In this document: positions 56,866-64,000 of the stretch, piece by piece
Numbering within the stretch: position 1 is the stretch's first letter
Layout: every line of letters begins with the position of its first letter
Source of the DNA: Nostoc edaphicum CCNP1411
Lineage (GTDB): Bacteria; Cyanobacteriota; Cyanobacteriia; Cyanobacteriales; Nostocaceae
NCBI RefSeq assembly: GCF_014023275.1
Contig: NZ_CP054698.1
Location: 5,727,001 to 5,791,000 of the forward strand
Direction: 5' to 3'
Length of the DNA stretch: 64,000 nt
Program-made: the position numbers and the translations under genes
The notes under the pieces: model-generated
Database searches by the model: none
What the model saw: the letters and a program-made list of their open reading frames with translations, nothing else
Told to the model about the DNA's origin: nothing

Positions 56866-56972
56866 CAGGAGGCAGGAGGCAGTTCTTGCAAGATTTAAAC
56901 ATATTGAACAGCAGCCAAAATAGTTGCTGTGATTGCATTTCTTAATTTCTAATTTTTAATTTTTAATTTTTT
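56866..56972. repeat. STRR units before the YqgF-like gene
   Basis: CAGGAGG units (56866-56882) and TTTTTAA-type units (56941-56972) that run up to the start codon. Confidence 0.75.
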
Positions 56973-57425
56973 ATGGCTTTCCGTGAATTTTCACCAACGC
57001 AACCAGTCATCTTGGGGTTTGATCCAGGTCGAGATAAGTGTGGTTTAGCGGTGATGGGACTGGATCGGCAACTGTATTATCATCAGGTCGTGCTAGCCAA
57101 AGAGGCGATCGCTACCATTGAGACACTACGTCAAAGGTTTCCGATCTCTTTGATGGTGATGGGCGATCAAACTACAGCCAAGCAGTGGAGACAGCAACTA
57201 TACCAGGAATTGACAGAACCGCTGAGTATTATTTTAGTGGATGAGCGCTATACAACCTTAGAAGCACGCGATCGCTATTGGCAAATGTTCCCACCCAAAG
57301 GGCTAATAAAGCTATTGCCACAAGGTCTGCGACAGCCACCAAGACCGATAGATGACATTGTTGCCATTCTCTTAATCGAAAGATACTTAAATCGCCTCAC
57401 TGAATCAGCAGTCAACCAATTTTAG
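56973..57425 (+). CDS. YqgF/RuvC-like nuclease-fold protein
   Basis: 150 residues with an RNase-H-like fold. FDPGRDKCGLAVMGLD carries the first catalytic Asp; later VMGDQTTAKQW, ILVDERYTTLEARDRYW and RPIDDIVAILLIERYL contain the other acidic residues. Such proteins trim 16S rRNA precursors or cut recombination intermediates; this is a second, shorter YqgF type found beside ntcA/DUF3084 in cyanobacteria, so a role in 16S rRNA maturation is only possible. Short gap from DUF3084. Confidence 0.82.
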   Translation: MAFREFSPTQPVILGFDPGRDKCGLAVMGLDRQLYYHQVVLAKEAIATIETLRQRFPISLMVMGDQTTAKQWRQQLYQELTEPLSIILVDERYTTLEARDRYWQMFPPKGLIKLLPQGLRQPPRPIDDIVAILLIERYLNRLTESAVNQF

Positions 57426-57439
57426 ATTTTGGATTGAAG

Positions 57440-57476
57440 AAAAAATCTAAAATCTAAAATCTAAAATCTAAAATTG
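57440..57476. repeat. STRR heptamers AAAATCT
   Basis: Five tandem copies between the convergent YqgF-like and DUF3146 genes. Confidence 0.9.
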
Positions 57477-57491
57477 AATTGCTTCTAACTC

Positions 57492-57755
57492 CTAGAGTTC
57501 CGCCCGAATAGTAAAAGCATAGTCTCCTCCAGGCTCTAGCTGGTAATCTTGTTGCTCCAAGAATCGACCGAGGGGTTCTTTGATTAAGGCGCGACCTTGG
57601 GAAGGCTTGACGGCAAGTTCTCCCCGGCGAAAATGCCACTGGAAATGCCACTCAAACTCACCCGCACTCACTTCGCCCTCAAGGAAGCCGTGTTGCCAGG
57701 ATTGGCGAGTAATTCTGACATGGGCAATGGTTTCTGGCAGACGTTTTGCACTCAC
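57492..57755 (-). CDS. DUF3146 family protein
   Basis: 87 residues, cyanobacteria-specific. ETIAHVRITRQSWQHGFLEG, FEWHFQWHFRRGELAVKPSQ and the C-terminal YQLEPGGDYAFTIRAEL match the small DUF3146 family by my recollection. Function unknown. It faces the YqgF-like gene across heptamer repeats. The region upstream (57756-58264) has a MITE-like element and no gene. Confidence 0.85.
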   Translation of the reverse strand: MSAKRLPETIAHVRITRQSWQHGFLEGEVSAGEFEWHFQWHFRRGELAVKPSQGRALIKEPLGRFLEQQDYQLEPGGDYAFTIRAEL

Positions 57756-57907
57756 AATGCTTTATGTCAAGTGTGGAATAACAGCCGATCATGTAGGCTA
57801 CTTATTTTATTTACCAAACTTAGCTTAATTAGACAAACTGACAAAGTGGGTATTTGTAGTTGACTAGGTTGTGTTACGACTTCAGGATATTGGAGTTGCG
57901 GCTATAA

Positions 57908-58196
57908 AATACGGTTCGGTTAAAGGGGAAAGGGAAAAGGGAAAAGGTTTTAAATAAATCCTTGACCCCTTACCCTTTAAGCTTTTTCCAGACCACAAGG
58001 AAAGTGAAGAGTGCTTATCCGAAAAGTATTCAATACTTGTCGGGTTTTGGGGAAAAGGGGAAGGTGGGGCCCCCTCTGGGGATAAGGGGCGGGGGAAAGG
58101 GGAAAGAAAAAACCTTTAACCTTTACCCTTTAACCTTTTCCCCAAACCCAATTCCGAGTTAAAAATCCTTAACCGAGCAGTATTGGAACAGTATTG
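57908..58196. mobile_element. MITE-like element with 8-base direct repeats
   Basis: Left end AATACGGTTCGGTTAAAGG and right end CCTTAACCGAGCAGTATT (complement AATACTGCTCGGTTAAGG) are imperfect inverted repeats, with a further CAGTATTG at the extreme right. The interior is purine-rich on the left (GGGGAAAGGGAAAAGG) and its pyrimidine mirror on the right (CCCTTTAACCTTTTCCCC). GGCTATAA flanks both sides (57900-57907, 58197-58204), which could be an 8-base target duplication. No coding capacity. Confidence 0.7.
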
Positions 58197-58264
58197 GGCT
58201 ATAAGCTGCGCGGACTTAATACCGAAAAATTTGCTTTATCAGACTATCCTGCGGGGAATTTTTA

Positions 58265-59026
58265 TTAAATTTTTAGGAATGAATGTATCCGAGAAACTGC
58301 ATATCGGATACTCCTTTCATCAGTATATTGTGGATTAATTGGGATTTCCTTAAAGTATTTCACCACAATTACAGCCCGATAAAGCTTTGAGTATTTAAAT
58401 TGCTTTTCTTGGATATCAAAACTCATAATATTCTCTAGTGGATGTTCAATAATTTGATTGCCACGAAGACTTTTGCGTTCGACAAATACCTTATCAATAC
58501 TTTTATAAAAGGTACAGGTAGTTACAGGTGATGTGGAAAAATAAGCAGCGATCGCCATCATAATCAATATAAATAAAATTAATAAAAGTAGATAGTGGCG
58601 CTGATTTTGCTGCACCAATAGGGAAGTTTGACCAGAGTTGATAAAATTGTTGATTTTAAAGATAATTTCCTGATTCTCTTCATAGTTAACATGGGATAAA
58701 AGAGCAAAGCTTCCAAAAGGAGTCACAATAATCACTTGATAAGTTTTTCCCCCTTTGCTACCAGTCTTGGTAAGCATGTATGCTTCCTGGAGATCAAACA
58801 TTTTGAGTTTCTCCATACTTCCCAGCAAATTAAACCGTCTTAATTCACAATTCATTTGGTTTGGGGAGAGGCGATCGCAAGTTATTTTAACTGAAGCAGA
58901 CTCAAAAAATAAGCAGTAAATCAAAAAGCCGAAACAGACAGTAAAAATGCACCATCCGGTGAACCAATCTCTGAGTGGTCGATGCTTTAGCTGCAATCTA
59001 GTACGGGTTTCCTCTACAATTTTCAT
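58265..59026 (-). CDS. Hypothetical membrane protein with two trans-membrane helices
   Basis: 253 residues from ATG 59026 (MKIVEETRTRLQLKHRPLRD); the extra 19 codons upstream to 59083 are not convincing. TM1 WCIFTVCFGFLIYCLFFESA, then an extracytoplasmic or cytosolic beta-rich region (VKITCDRLSPNQMNCELRRF), TM2 YLLLLILFILIMMAIAAYF and a second beta-rich region ending IRYAVSRIHSFLKI. The two beta-rich parts resemble PH-like domains (DLQEAYM...VIIVTPFGSF and IMSFDIQEKQF...AVIVVKYF). No family name that I can support. Confidence 0.75.
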   Translation of the reverse strand: MKIVEETRTRLQLKHRPLRDWFTGWCIFTVCFGFLIYCLFFESASVKITCDRLSPNQMNCELRRFNLLGSMEKLKMFDLQEAYMLTKTGSKGGKTYQVIIVTPFGSFALLSHVNYEENQEIIFKINNFINSGQTSLLVQQNQRHYLLLLILFILIMMAIAAYFSTSPVTTCTFYKSIDKVFVERKSLRGNQIIEHPLENIMSFDIQEKQFKYSKLYRAVIVVKYFKEIPINPQYTDERSIRYAVSRIHSFLKI

Positions 59027-59187
59027 CGGTGTATGTGTATAGAATACTGAACCCCTGAGTAGAGTATTCCCCTCGTAGACCATTTATATATCGTCAAGTC
59101 TAAGTACCAGGGAGGATTTATGATGAATAGCTACAAAAGCTTTGCCTAACTGATAGATAATTGGGGCAGAAAACTATAGCTAGAAGC

Positions 59188-60054
59188 ATGGAAACCAAAC
59201 AGCTAGGAAAAACTGGTATCTTTGTGAGTGCGATTGGTTTGGGTGGTATGCCCATGTCAATTTCTAATCGCCCTCCCGAATCGGAATCAATCGAAGTTAT
59301 TCATCGGGCCTTGGATTTGGGTATTACATTCATTGATACTGCCGATTCTTACTGCAAAGATGAGTCAGATAAGCATCACAACGAACGGCTAATTCACAAG
59401 GCACTTACGAGTTATAAAGGCGATGTTAGTCAAGTAATTGTGGCAACGAAGGGCGGGTTGATGCGTCCCGATGGCAACTGGACAACCAACGGTAATCCAG
59501 AACATTTGCGCCAAACAATTCAAGTCAGTTTTGAGGCGTTGGGTGGTGCTAAACCCATCGATGTTTGGCAATACCATGCGCCTGATCCTAATTACACCAT
59601 TGAAGAATCTCTTGCGCCAGTTCAAGAAGCAGTTGAGGCGGGTTTGATTCGGTTTGTGGGAGTTTCTAACTTTTCCGTTGAACAAATTAAGCAGGCGCGG
59701 GATCTGGTGGATATCGTCTCGGTGCAGAATCAATACAGCCCTTGGCAACGACAGCCAGAAAATGACGGCGTGTTGAAGTATTGTGAACAGCAAGGATTAA
59801 CATTTTTGCCTTGGAGTCCCTTTGGTGGTAGGCGTCGCCATCAGGATTTGCAAGATATTCCTGCGATCGCTCAGTTAGCTAAAGAAAAAGGCGTATCAGT
59901 GTACAATATCGTCTTGGCATGGTTGCGTTCCAAGTCCCCTGCTATTTTGCCAATTCCTGGTGCTAGTAAGGTTTCCAGCATTGAAGACTCGGCACTTGCT
60001 ATCAATGTAAAACTATCTGATGAAGAAGTGCAAAGAATTGATCGGGCAACTTAA
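59188..60054 (+). CDS. Aldo/keto reductase
   Basis: 288 residues, NADP-linked. TIM-barrel AKR: GKTGIFVSAIGLGGMPMS, DTADSYC (catalytic Asp), VATKGG (Lys), QYHAPDPN (His), FVGVSNFSVEQIKQAR, VQNQYSP and the C-terminal cofactor motif ILPIPGASKVSSIED. The Tyr of the tetrad is in the DTADSY segment. ATG 59188 is chosen (METKQLGKTG) over the in-frame TTG at 59161. Substrate not predictable. A clear terminator lies downstream. Confidence 0.9.
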   Translation: METKQLGKTGIFVSAIGLGGMPMSISNRPPESESIEVIHRALDLGITFIDTADSYCKDESDKHHNERLIHKALTSYKGDVSQVIVATKGGLMRPDGNWTTNGNPEHLRQTIQVSFEALGGAKPIDVWQYHAPDPNYTIEESLAPVQEAVEAGLIRFVGVSNFSVEQIKQARDLVDIVSVQNQYSPWQRQPENDGVLKYCEQQGLTFLPWSPFGGRRRHQDLQDIPAIAQLAKEKGVSVYNIVLAWLRSKSPAILPIPGASKVSSIEDSALAINVKLSDEEVQRIDRAT

Positions 60055-60167
60055 TCATTCCACTAAATAATGTAGATTGAGTGAAAGTTGCAAAAGATTT
60101 ACGCGCCATCTTTAGCTAGATAAACAATTCCAAATTCCAAGTCAACATAATTTTAAAGAACTTCATC

Positions 60168-60195
60168 AACCCGGTTTATTAAAAAAAACCGGGTT
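60168..60195 (+). terminator. Rho-independent terminator after the aldo/keto reductase
   Basis: AACCCGGTTT pairs with AAACCGGGTT, followed by TTTT. About 115 bases after the stop. Confidence 0.8.
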
Positions 60196-60263
60196 TTTAA
60201 GAAAGTACGACATACATCAAGTTTAATTTGATGTAGTATTGTCATCTAATTAATCTAAAATTT

Positions 60264-61100
60264 ATGCTGTTAAATTCTGTAACCAATAGGTTAAAGCAGA
60301 TGGTAAAGATGTTTGCTATTTTGCTACTGGTTTCCCCTTTTGGCTGGCAAAACTCAGTGAACGCGCAGCCACAGAAAGATACCAAACTTCTGCCGTTTTT
60401 TGATAATGTAGATAACCAGGTTACTATTCGTTTTCCCGCAGGACAACAGGTAGATATCACACCACCTCAACCACTGCTAAATTCTTTTGACAAAGCGGTA
60501 ATTAAACTCTGTGGCCCTATTGGTACGAGAGTTAGTTCTAATAATTTTAAACAATTGTTATCTTATTACCCAGATGTGCTGCAAAAACTTCAGCAAGTTA
60601 GTGGCAGTGAACTACGTCCAGGACGTAATAATCAAGCACAATTTCTCGAAGATTTAACCAATATTTGGTTCCAACGTCGGGGATTTGAGCATATATTTTG
60701 TGGTGAAATATATAACGCCAATGATATTGGTGGCTTACATTTTCACGGCAGATATTTACAGTTACAAAATGAAGGCATAGGCGGACGGTTGCCAAATAAT
60801 CAGGGACGAGAGGAAGTTGTTCCGAATGTAATTTATACAATGGGTGTAGTAATTAAGCAGGAAAATCGGATAGTAACAGATGTCATTAAAGGCTATGGCT
60901 ATCTCAGTAATGCCGAAGAAATGCTTTTAGATGCGACCAAAATATTTAAGCTCCAAGGCAATAATGAGGGAGCATGTATTTATAATGTACTTGACCGAGA
61001 AACAGGTAAATCCTTTCCTACAGTTTTTGTTAGGAAAGACAAAGCAATCATTACCTATTATCCTGATGCTACTCCTCAAGGTGCAAAATGTAAAAGTTAA
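60264..61100 (+). CDS. Secreted EndoU-like protein
   Basis: 278 residues with a signal peptide (MFAILLLVSPFGWQNSVNA). The C-terminal half has the endoribonuclease U (XendoU) pattern: RRGFEHIFCGEI (first His), GGLHFHGRYLQLQNEG (second His), then VIYTMGVVIKQENR with a Lys, and a Cys-rich end GACIYNVLDRETGKSFPTVF. EndoU enzymes cut RNA at uridines using two His and one Lys. A secreted form in a cyanobacterium could be an anti-competitor toxin or a scavenging RNase; this is inference. It has no obvious immunity partner beside it. Confidence 0.7.
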   Translation: MLLNSVTNRLKQMVKMFAILLLVSPFGWQNSVNAQPQKDTKLLPFFDNVDNQVTIRFPAGQQVDITPPQPLLNSFDKAVIKLCGPIGTRVSSNNFKQLLSYYPDVLQKLQQVSGSELRPGRNNQAQFLEDLTNIWFQRRGFEHIFCGEIYNANDIGGLHFHGRYLQLQNEGIGGRLPNNQGREEVVPNVIYTMGVVIKQENRIVTDVIKGYGYLSNAEEMLLDATKIFKLQGNNEGACIYNVLDRETGKSFPTVFVRKDKAIITYYPDATPQGAKCKS

Positions 61101-61140
61101 AATTTATAGATTGGATGTAATCAGCACATAAAGAAAAGAC

Positions 61141-61680
61141 ATGATTTTAGAAACACACCGCTTGCTAATGCGTGACTTTGTAGAGACAGATTGGCAGGCG
61201 GTTTTGGTTTATCAATCTGATCCTTTGTATTTGCGTTACAACTACTGGACACACCGCACACAAAAGGATGTTTGCGAATTTATTCAGATGTTTATTGAGC
61301 AGCAAAAAGAGCAACCACGGACAAAGTTTCAGTTAGCTATTATCCTCAAAGCAGAAAATCAGCTTATTGGCAATTGTGGTATCCGTGTAAATGACCCAGA
61401 AATGCGGGAAGCAAACATTGGCTATGAACTAAACACTCAGTATTGGGGACAAGGTTATGCAACAGAAGCAGCACAAGCCATTTTAAAGTTCGGCTTTGAA
61501 GAACTGGGAATGCATCGTATCTGGTCTTGGTGTGTTGCAGAGAATGTTGCTTCTGTAAGGGTATTAGAAAACATTGGTATGCGTCGTGAGGGTCATCTGC
61601 TGGAAAAAGAGTTAATCAAAGATAGATGGTACGACAATTTTCTTTACGCTATCCTTGACCACGAGTGGAAAGCAAAGTAA
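61141..61680 (+). CDS. GNAT family N-acetyltransferase (RimJ/RimL type)
   Basis: 179 residues. Acetyl-CoA site in YELNTQYWGQGYATEAAQAI (Q/RxxGxG/A pattern), with IWSWCVAENVASVRVLENIG and MRREGHLLEKEL as the RimJ-like end. N-terminus LETHRLLMRDFVETDWQAVL is the usual start. Likely acetylates a small molecule or a protein N-terminus; substrate unknown. Lies 40 bases after the EndoU-like gene. Confidence 0.87.
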   Translation: MILETHRLLMRDFVETDWQAVLVYQSDPLYLRYNYWTHRTQKDVCEFIQMFIEQQKEQPRTKFQLAIILKAENQLIGNCGIRVNDPEMREANIGYELNTQYWGQGYATEAAQAILKFGFEELGMHRIWSWCVAENVASVRVLENIGMRREGHLLEKELIKDRWYDNFLYAILDHEWKAK

Positions 61681-61763
61681 TACTGCTTCTATGAGCTACC
61701 TCAGAGACAATATCGTAAATTCCTGAGAAATTGAGGATAAGACAAGTTCAGAGGGTCGCAGAG

Positions 61764-62540
61764 ATGACCAACACTATCCTCAATTTCCAAACAGCTACCG
61801 GACACGAAGTTTTAGCAGCAGCAGGTAAAAAATATCTGCGTCCCGGTGGACGAATAGCTACAGATAAATTATTTGAGTGGGCAAACTTTCAGCCTGGAGA
61901 GAGAGTTTTAGAGCTAGGTTCTAGCTTTGGTTATAGTGCGATCGCTTTAGCAAAAAGCTACCATGTCAAAGTAGTAGGCGTTGAAAAAAATCCTGATAGT
62001 GTAGCTTGTGCGCGTGCTAATATCTGCGCTGCTGGGTTAGAAAATCAAGTTGAAATCATTGAAGGTAATATTTTCAACCTAGAGACAATCCCAGGAAAGT
62101 TTGATTATGTATTGGCAGAAGCCATTCTCACAATGCAATCGCCATTGGGAAAAGCCAAGATTTTAGCTGAAATTCACAACAGACTCAAGCCGGGAGGTAA
62201 ATTTCTCTCCCACGAACTATTAGCTAGTGACAAAGAAGAACAAATTCATGATGACTTAGCACGAGTAATTCGAGTTAATTCTACACCATTGTCAAAATCA
62301 AACTGGATGACGGCTTTTGCAGCAGCAGGATTGCAAGTGCAAAAATGCCAAACTGATTCAATGAATTTATTGAATTTCAGACGGGTAGTTCAAGATGAAG
62401 GTATTGTTAACACAACTCGGATTTTGTGGAATATATTGACGCAGAAAGATATTCGCAAGCGGGTTTTAGAAATTCACCAAGTTTTTCATAAATACCAACA
62501 TGAATTAGGCTACATCATTTTGTGTGCTGTTGCCCAGTAA
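61764..62540 (+). CDS. SAM-dependent methyltransferase (class I)
   Basis: 258 residues from ATG 61764. Motif I VLELGSSFGYSAIALAK, acidic VVGVEKNPDS, EIIEGNIFNLE, and FDYVLAEAILTMQ as motif IV, then RLKPGGKFLSHELL. The N-terminal GRIATDKLFEWANFQPGERV is shared by methyltransferases of the Erg6/UbiE kind. Small-molecule substrate not predictable. The frame opens 11 codons earlier, but the extra residues are basic and not conserved. Confidence 0.85.
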   Translation: MTNTILNFQTATGHEVLAAAGKKYLRPGGRIATDKLFEWANFQPGERVLELGSSFGYSAIALAKSYHVKVVGVEKNPDSVACARANICAAGLENQVEIIEGNIFNLETIPGKFDYVLAEAILTMQSPLGKAKILAEIHNRLKPGGKFLSHELLASDKEEQIHDDLARVIRVNSTPLSKSNWMTAFAAAGLQVQKCQTDSMNLLNFRRVVQDEGIVNTTRILWNILTQKDIRKRVLEIHQVFHKYQHELGYIILCAVAQ

Positions 62541-62633
62541 CATAATTTATTCACCAAAACCATCGCCTGATAAATACTGATAATTTTTGAATGATTATCA
62601 GCATTGATTTACGGTTCATAATCCTAAAATACT

Positions 62634-62981
62634 ATGACCAATTCAATCACAATTAGCCCATCTTTTGTTATTCAACTCCAAGACAAAATTGAATATCCCA
62701 GTGCGGGAGTTCTCAGCAAAGTGCTGCTGAAAGATAACGCTTGTCAATACACTCTATTTTGCCTAGCAGCTAATACTGATATTTCAGAGCATACCTCTAC
62801 TCGGAATGCCACTATCAACGTCATCGAAGGCAGAGGTTTACTCACTTTATCTGGAGAAGATATTGCACTTAAACCTGGTGTTTTTGTCTTTATGTTTGCT
62901 AATGCACCTCATGCCTTAAAAGCTGAAGAAAACCTGACATTTCTACTCACACTTTCTGAGAAAGTCGCAGAGAATAATTAG
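62634..62981 (+). CDS. Cupin domain protein
   Basis: 115 residues, one cupin barrel. The metal-site pattern is degenerate: EHTSTRNATINVIEGRGLLTL (one His) and APHALKAEENLTFLLTL (one His). Such small cupins commonly bind a metal and have no known reaction. It follows the methyltransferase and is directly before the next gene (6 bases), so they are probably co-transcribed. Confidence 0.85.
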   Translation: MTNSITISPSFVIQLQDKIEYPSAGVLSKVLLKDNACQYTLFCLAANTDISEHTSTRNATINVIEGRGLLTLSGEDIALKPGVFVFMFANAPHALKAEENLTFLLTLSEKVAENN

Positions 62982-62987
62982 TTATTT

Positions 62988-63494
62988 ATGGAGTCTGGAA
63001 ATATGCGATCGCTACTTTTAACTTTTGCTCAAAATTTAAATTTCTCGGAAACTCAGTTGGAGGAAATACTATCACAACCTCTAACTGAAGTTCTCAACTC
63101 ACCTCAATTGCAGCAATCATTAAACAGCTTAGATACCAATTTGCTTAAGGAAACTTTACCCACAGCAGGAGGAGTTTTAGCTAAAGAATTACCACCTTTT
63201 TACAATTGGCTAAAAAATGAGTTGGGAGTCAAGCGGGTTCCTGATAGTCCTGATCACACAACAACATGGGTAATTGGTTTCGTCCATAATCAAGAAAGTT
63301 TAACTCATTTAGTTGAACTACACCAACCAGTACCTCGTCCGGCTTTAGAAGCTTCTATTCCCCGCTTGGTAGGGATGTTTGAAGGTGTCGAAGACGCGCA
63401 AGTTCGGCAGGAATGGCAAAAAGCGATCGCAGCTTTATGTCTAGTTCTAGTTGTCGCTGCACGCGAACGAGATAGAGAAGCTGTAGCAGTCTGA
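62988..63494 (+). CDS. Conserved hypothetical protein
   Basis: 168 residues from 62988 (MESGNMRS) or 163 from the second ATG at 63003, which has GGAG about nine bases before it. I do not recognise the family. It is mostly helical: ALKA-like AQNLNFSETQLEEILSQPL, SLNSLDTNLLKETLPTAGGV, and a C-terminal hydrophobic helix IAALCLVLVVAARERD. It includes a WVIGFVHNQESLTHLVEL core. Appears co-transcribed with the cupin. Confidence 0.6.
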   Translation: MESGNMRSLLLTFAQNLNFSETQLEEILSQPLTEVLNSPQLQQSLNSLDTNLLKETLPTAGGVLAKELPPFYNWLKNELGVKRVPDSPDHTTTWVIGFVHNQESLTHLVELHQPVPRPALEASIPRLVGMFEGVEDAQVRQEWQKAIAALCLVLVVAARERDREAVAV

Positions 63495-63522
63495 TAACTC
63501 TTTACGGAAAATTAAACTTGTG

Positions 63523-63542
63523 AAACCTGCTGAGGCAGGTTT
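63523..63542. terminator. Terminator between convergent genes
   Basis: AAACCTGC/GCAGGTTT hairpin with a 4-base loop and T-rich right side, 28 bases after the hypothetical gene stop and 22 before the regulator's end. Confidence 0.75.
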
Positions 63543-63564
63543 TCTCTATGTAATAGCAAATACT

Positions 63565-64000
63565 CTAATCTATATCTCCAGAAGCGATCGCATCCAATTT
63601 ATCAGCATCAAGTATGGTAATCGTTCCACCCCGATGATAGGCAACTACTGACTTGAGACTTTTAATTAACCGCACACATTCTTCGTAAGTAATGCCACTA
63701 CTTCGAGCCATACGATAATAAGATAATTTGACTTTTAAGCACTCACCTTGTGAGGTAGATTCAGTTCCAGATTCGGCAGCAAAATATTGAATTAATCTGG
63801 CAAGGCGAACAATAGCTCTTTCAGAAACTAATCCGTGGACTGTTTCATGTAATTGCTGAATCCGACTGTTAAAAACCATCAGCATTCGTAATGCAATTTC
63901 AGGATTTTCTCCAATAGCTTTTAATAAAGCATCTCGCTCTACAGTGAGAATTTCACAATCAGATTCAGCAGTTACAGTTGCCGGAGAAATTCTATTTCCT
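63565..64000 (-). CDS. CRP/FNR-type transcription regulator, C-terminal part, cut by window end
   Basis: The window contains about 145 codons up to the stop at 63565; the N-terminal effector part lies beyond base 64000. The remaining part of the cNMP domain (SPATVTAESDCEILTVERDA), the dimer helix (LRMLMVFNSRIQQLHETVHG) and a HTH (SYYRMARSSGITYEECVRLI) followed by GTITILDADKLDAI are all recognisable. Which ligand it binds cannot be seen here. Confidence 0.8.
   Translation of the reverse strand, partial: GNRISPATVTAESDCEILTVERDALLKAIGENPEIALRMLMVFNSRIQQLHETVHGLVSERAIVRLARLIQYFAAESGTESTSQGECLKVKLSYYRMARSSGITYEECVRLIKSLKSVVAYHRGGTITILDADKLDAIASGDID

Noticed and set aside
57454..57863. Other frames overlapping DUF3146
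   Set aside because: DUF3146 on the minus strand is the recognised gene; the rest are shadows.

Overview
This window looks like chromosome from a filamentous, probably heterocyst-forming cyanobacterium of the Nostoc/Calothrix type. The grounds are abundant HIP1 octamers (GCGATCGC), heptanucleotide short tandem repeats in most gaps, a 223-residue NtcA regulator, zinc-ribbon Ser/Thr kinases with a trans-membrane helix, and the gene order ntcA / DUF3084 / YqgF-like / DUF3146. I see no rRNA, tRNA or CRISPR array. Genus is an inference.

Layout. 1-3.5 kb: 5' part of a signal peptide peptidase (sppA), type 2 isopentenyl-diphosphate isomerase (fni), a Uma2 nuclease-fold protein and a small coiled-coil protein. 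3.6-11.2 kb: a repeat-rich accessory island. It holds a 21-bp minisatellite, a large NACHT NTPase with 14 almost identical HEAT-type repeats (NLR-like), a toxin-antitoxin pair whose toxin has lost its middle, and an IS630-type element inserted in a REP-associated transposase (RAYT) gene. Many copies of a short palindrome, plausibly the REP of that RAYT, are scattered here and elsewhere. 11.2-27.4 kb: mostly housekeeping and signalling: a PaaK-like ligase, two paralogous Ser/Thr kinases, a histidine phosphatase, a Nudix hydrolase, pgk, a UspA protein, a very large CPBP-type membrane protein, a GDYXXLXY/DUF2157 pair and an RsmB-like RNA methyltransferase.

27.5-33.4 kb: one gene for a two-module NRPS (A-T-C-A-T-TE), apparently free-standing. 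33.4-35.3 kb: a 1.85-kb gap. 35.3-50.9 kb: an extracellular polysaccharide locus of Wzx/Wzy type: initiating sugar-phosphate transferase, flippase, three GT4-type glycosyltransferases, O-antigen-ligase/polymerase-like protein, Wzc-type chain-length/tyrosine kinase, a secreted beta-helix protein and a Wza-type SLBB export protein. Its central biosynthetic genes are AT-rich and nearly free of HIP1, which suggests they were acquired.

51.4-64 kb: ABC ATPase, hisB, fabI, then ntcA with a perfect GTA-N8-TAC site upstream, DUF3084, a YqgF-like nuclease and DUF3146. After a MITE-like element come a two-helix membrane protein, an aldo/keto reductase, a secreted EndoU-like protein, GNAT, a methyltransferase, a cupin, a hypothetical protein and the C-terminal part of a CRP/FNR-type regulator cut by the window end.

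The parts most worth a second look are the NLR-like gene with its nearly identical repeat array, the RAYT / IS630 / REP-palindrome complex, the orphan NRPS, and the shared extracytoplasmic domain of the twin kinases. All product names rest on reading motifs by eye; no database search was possible.
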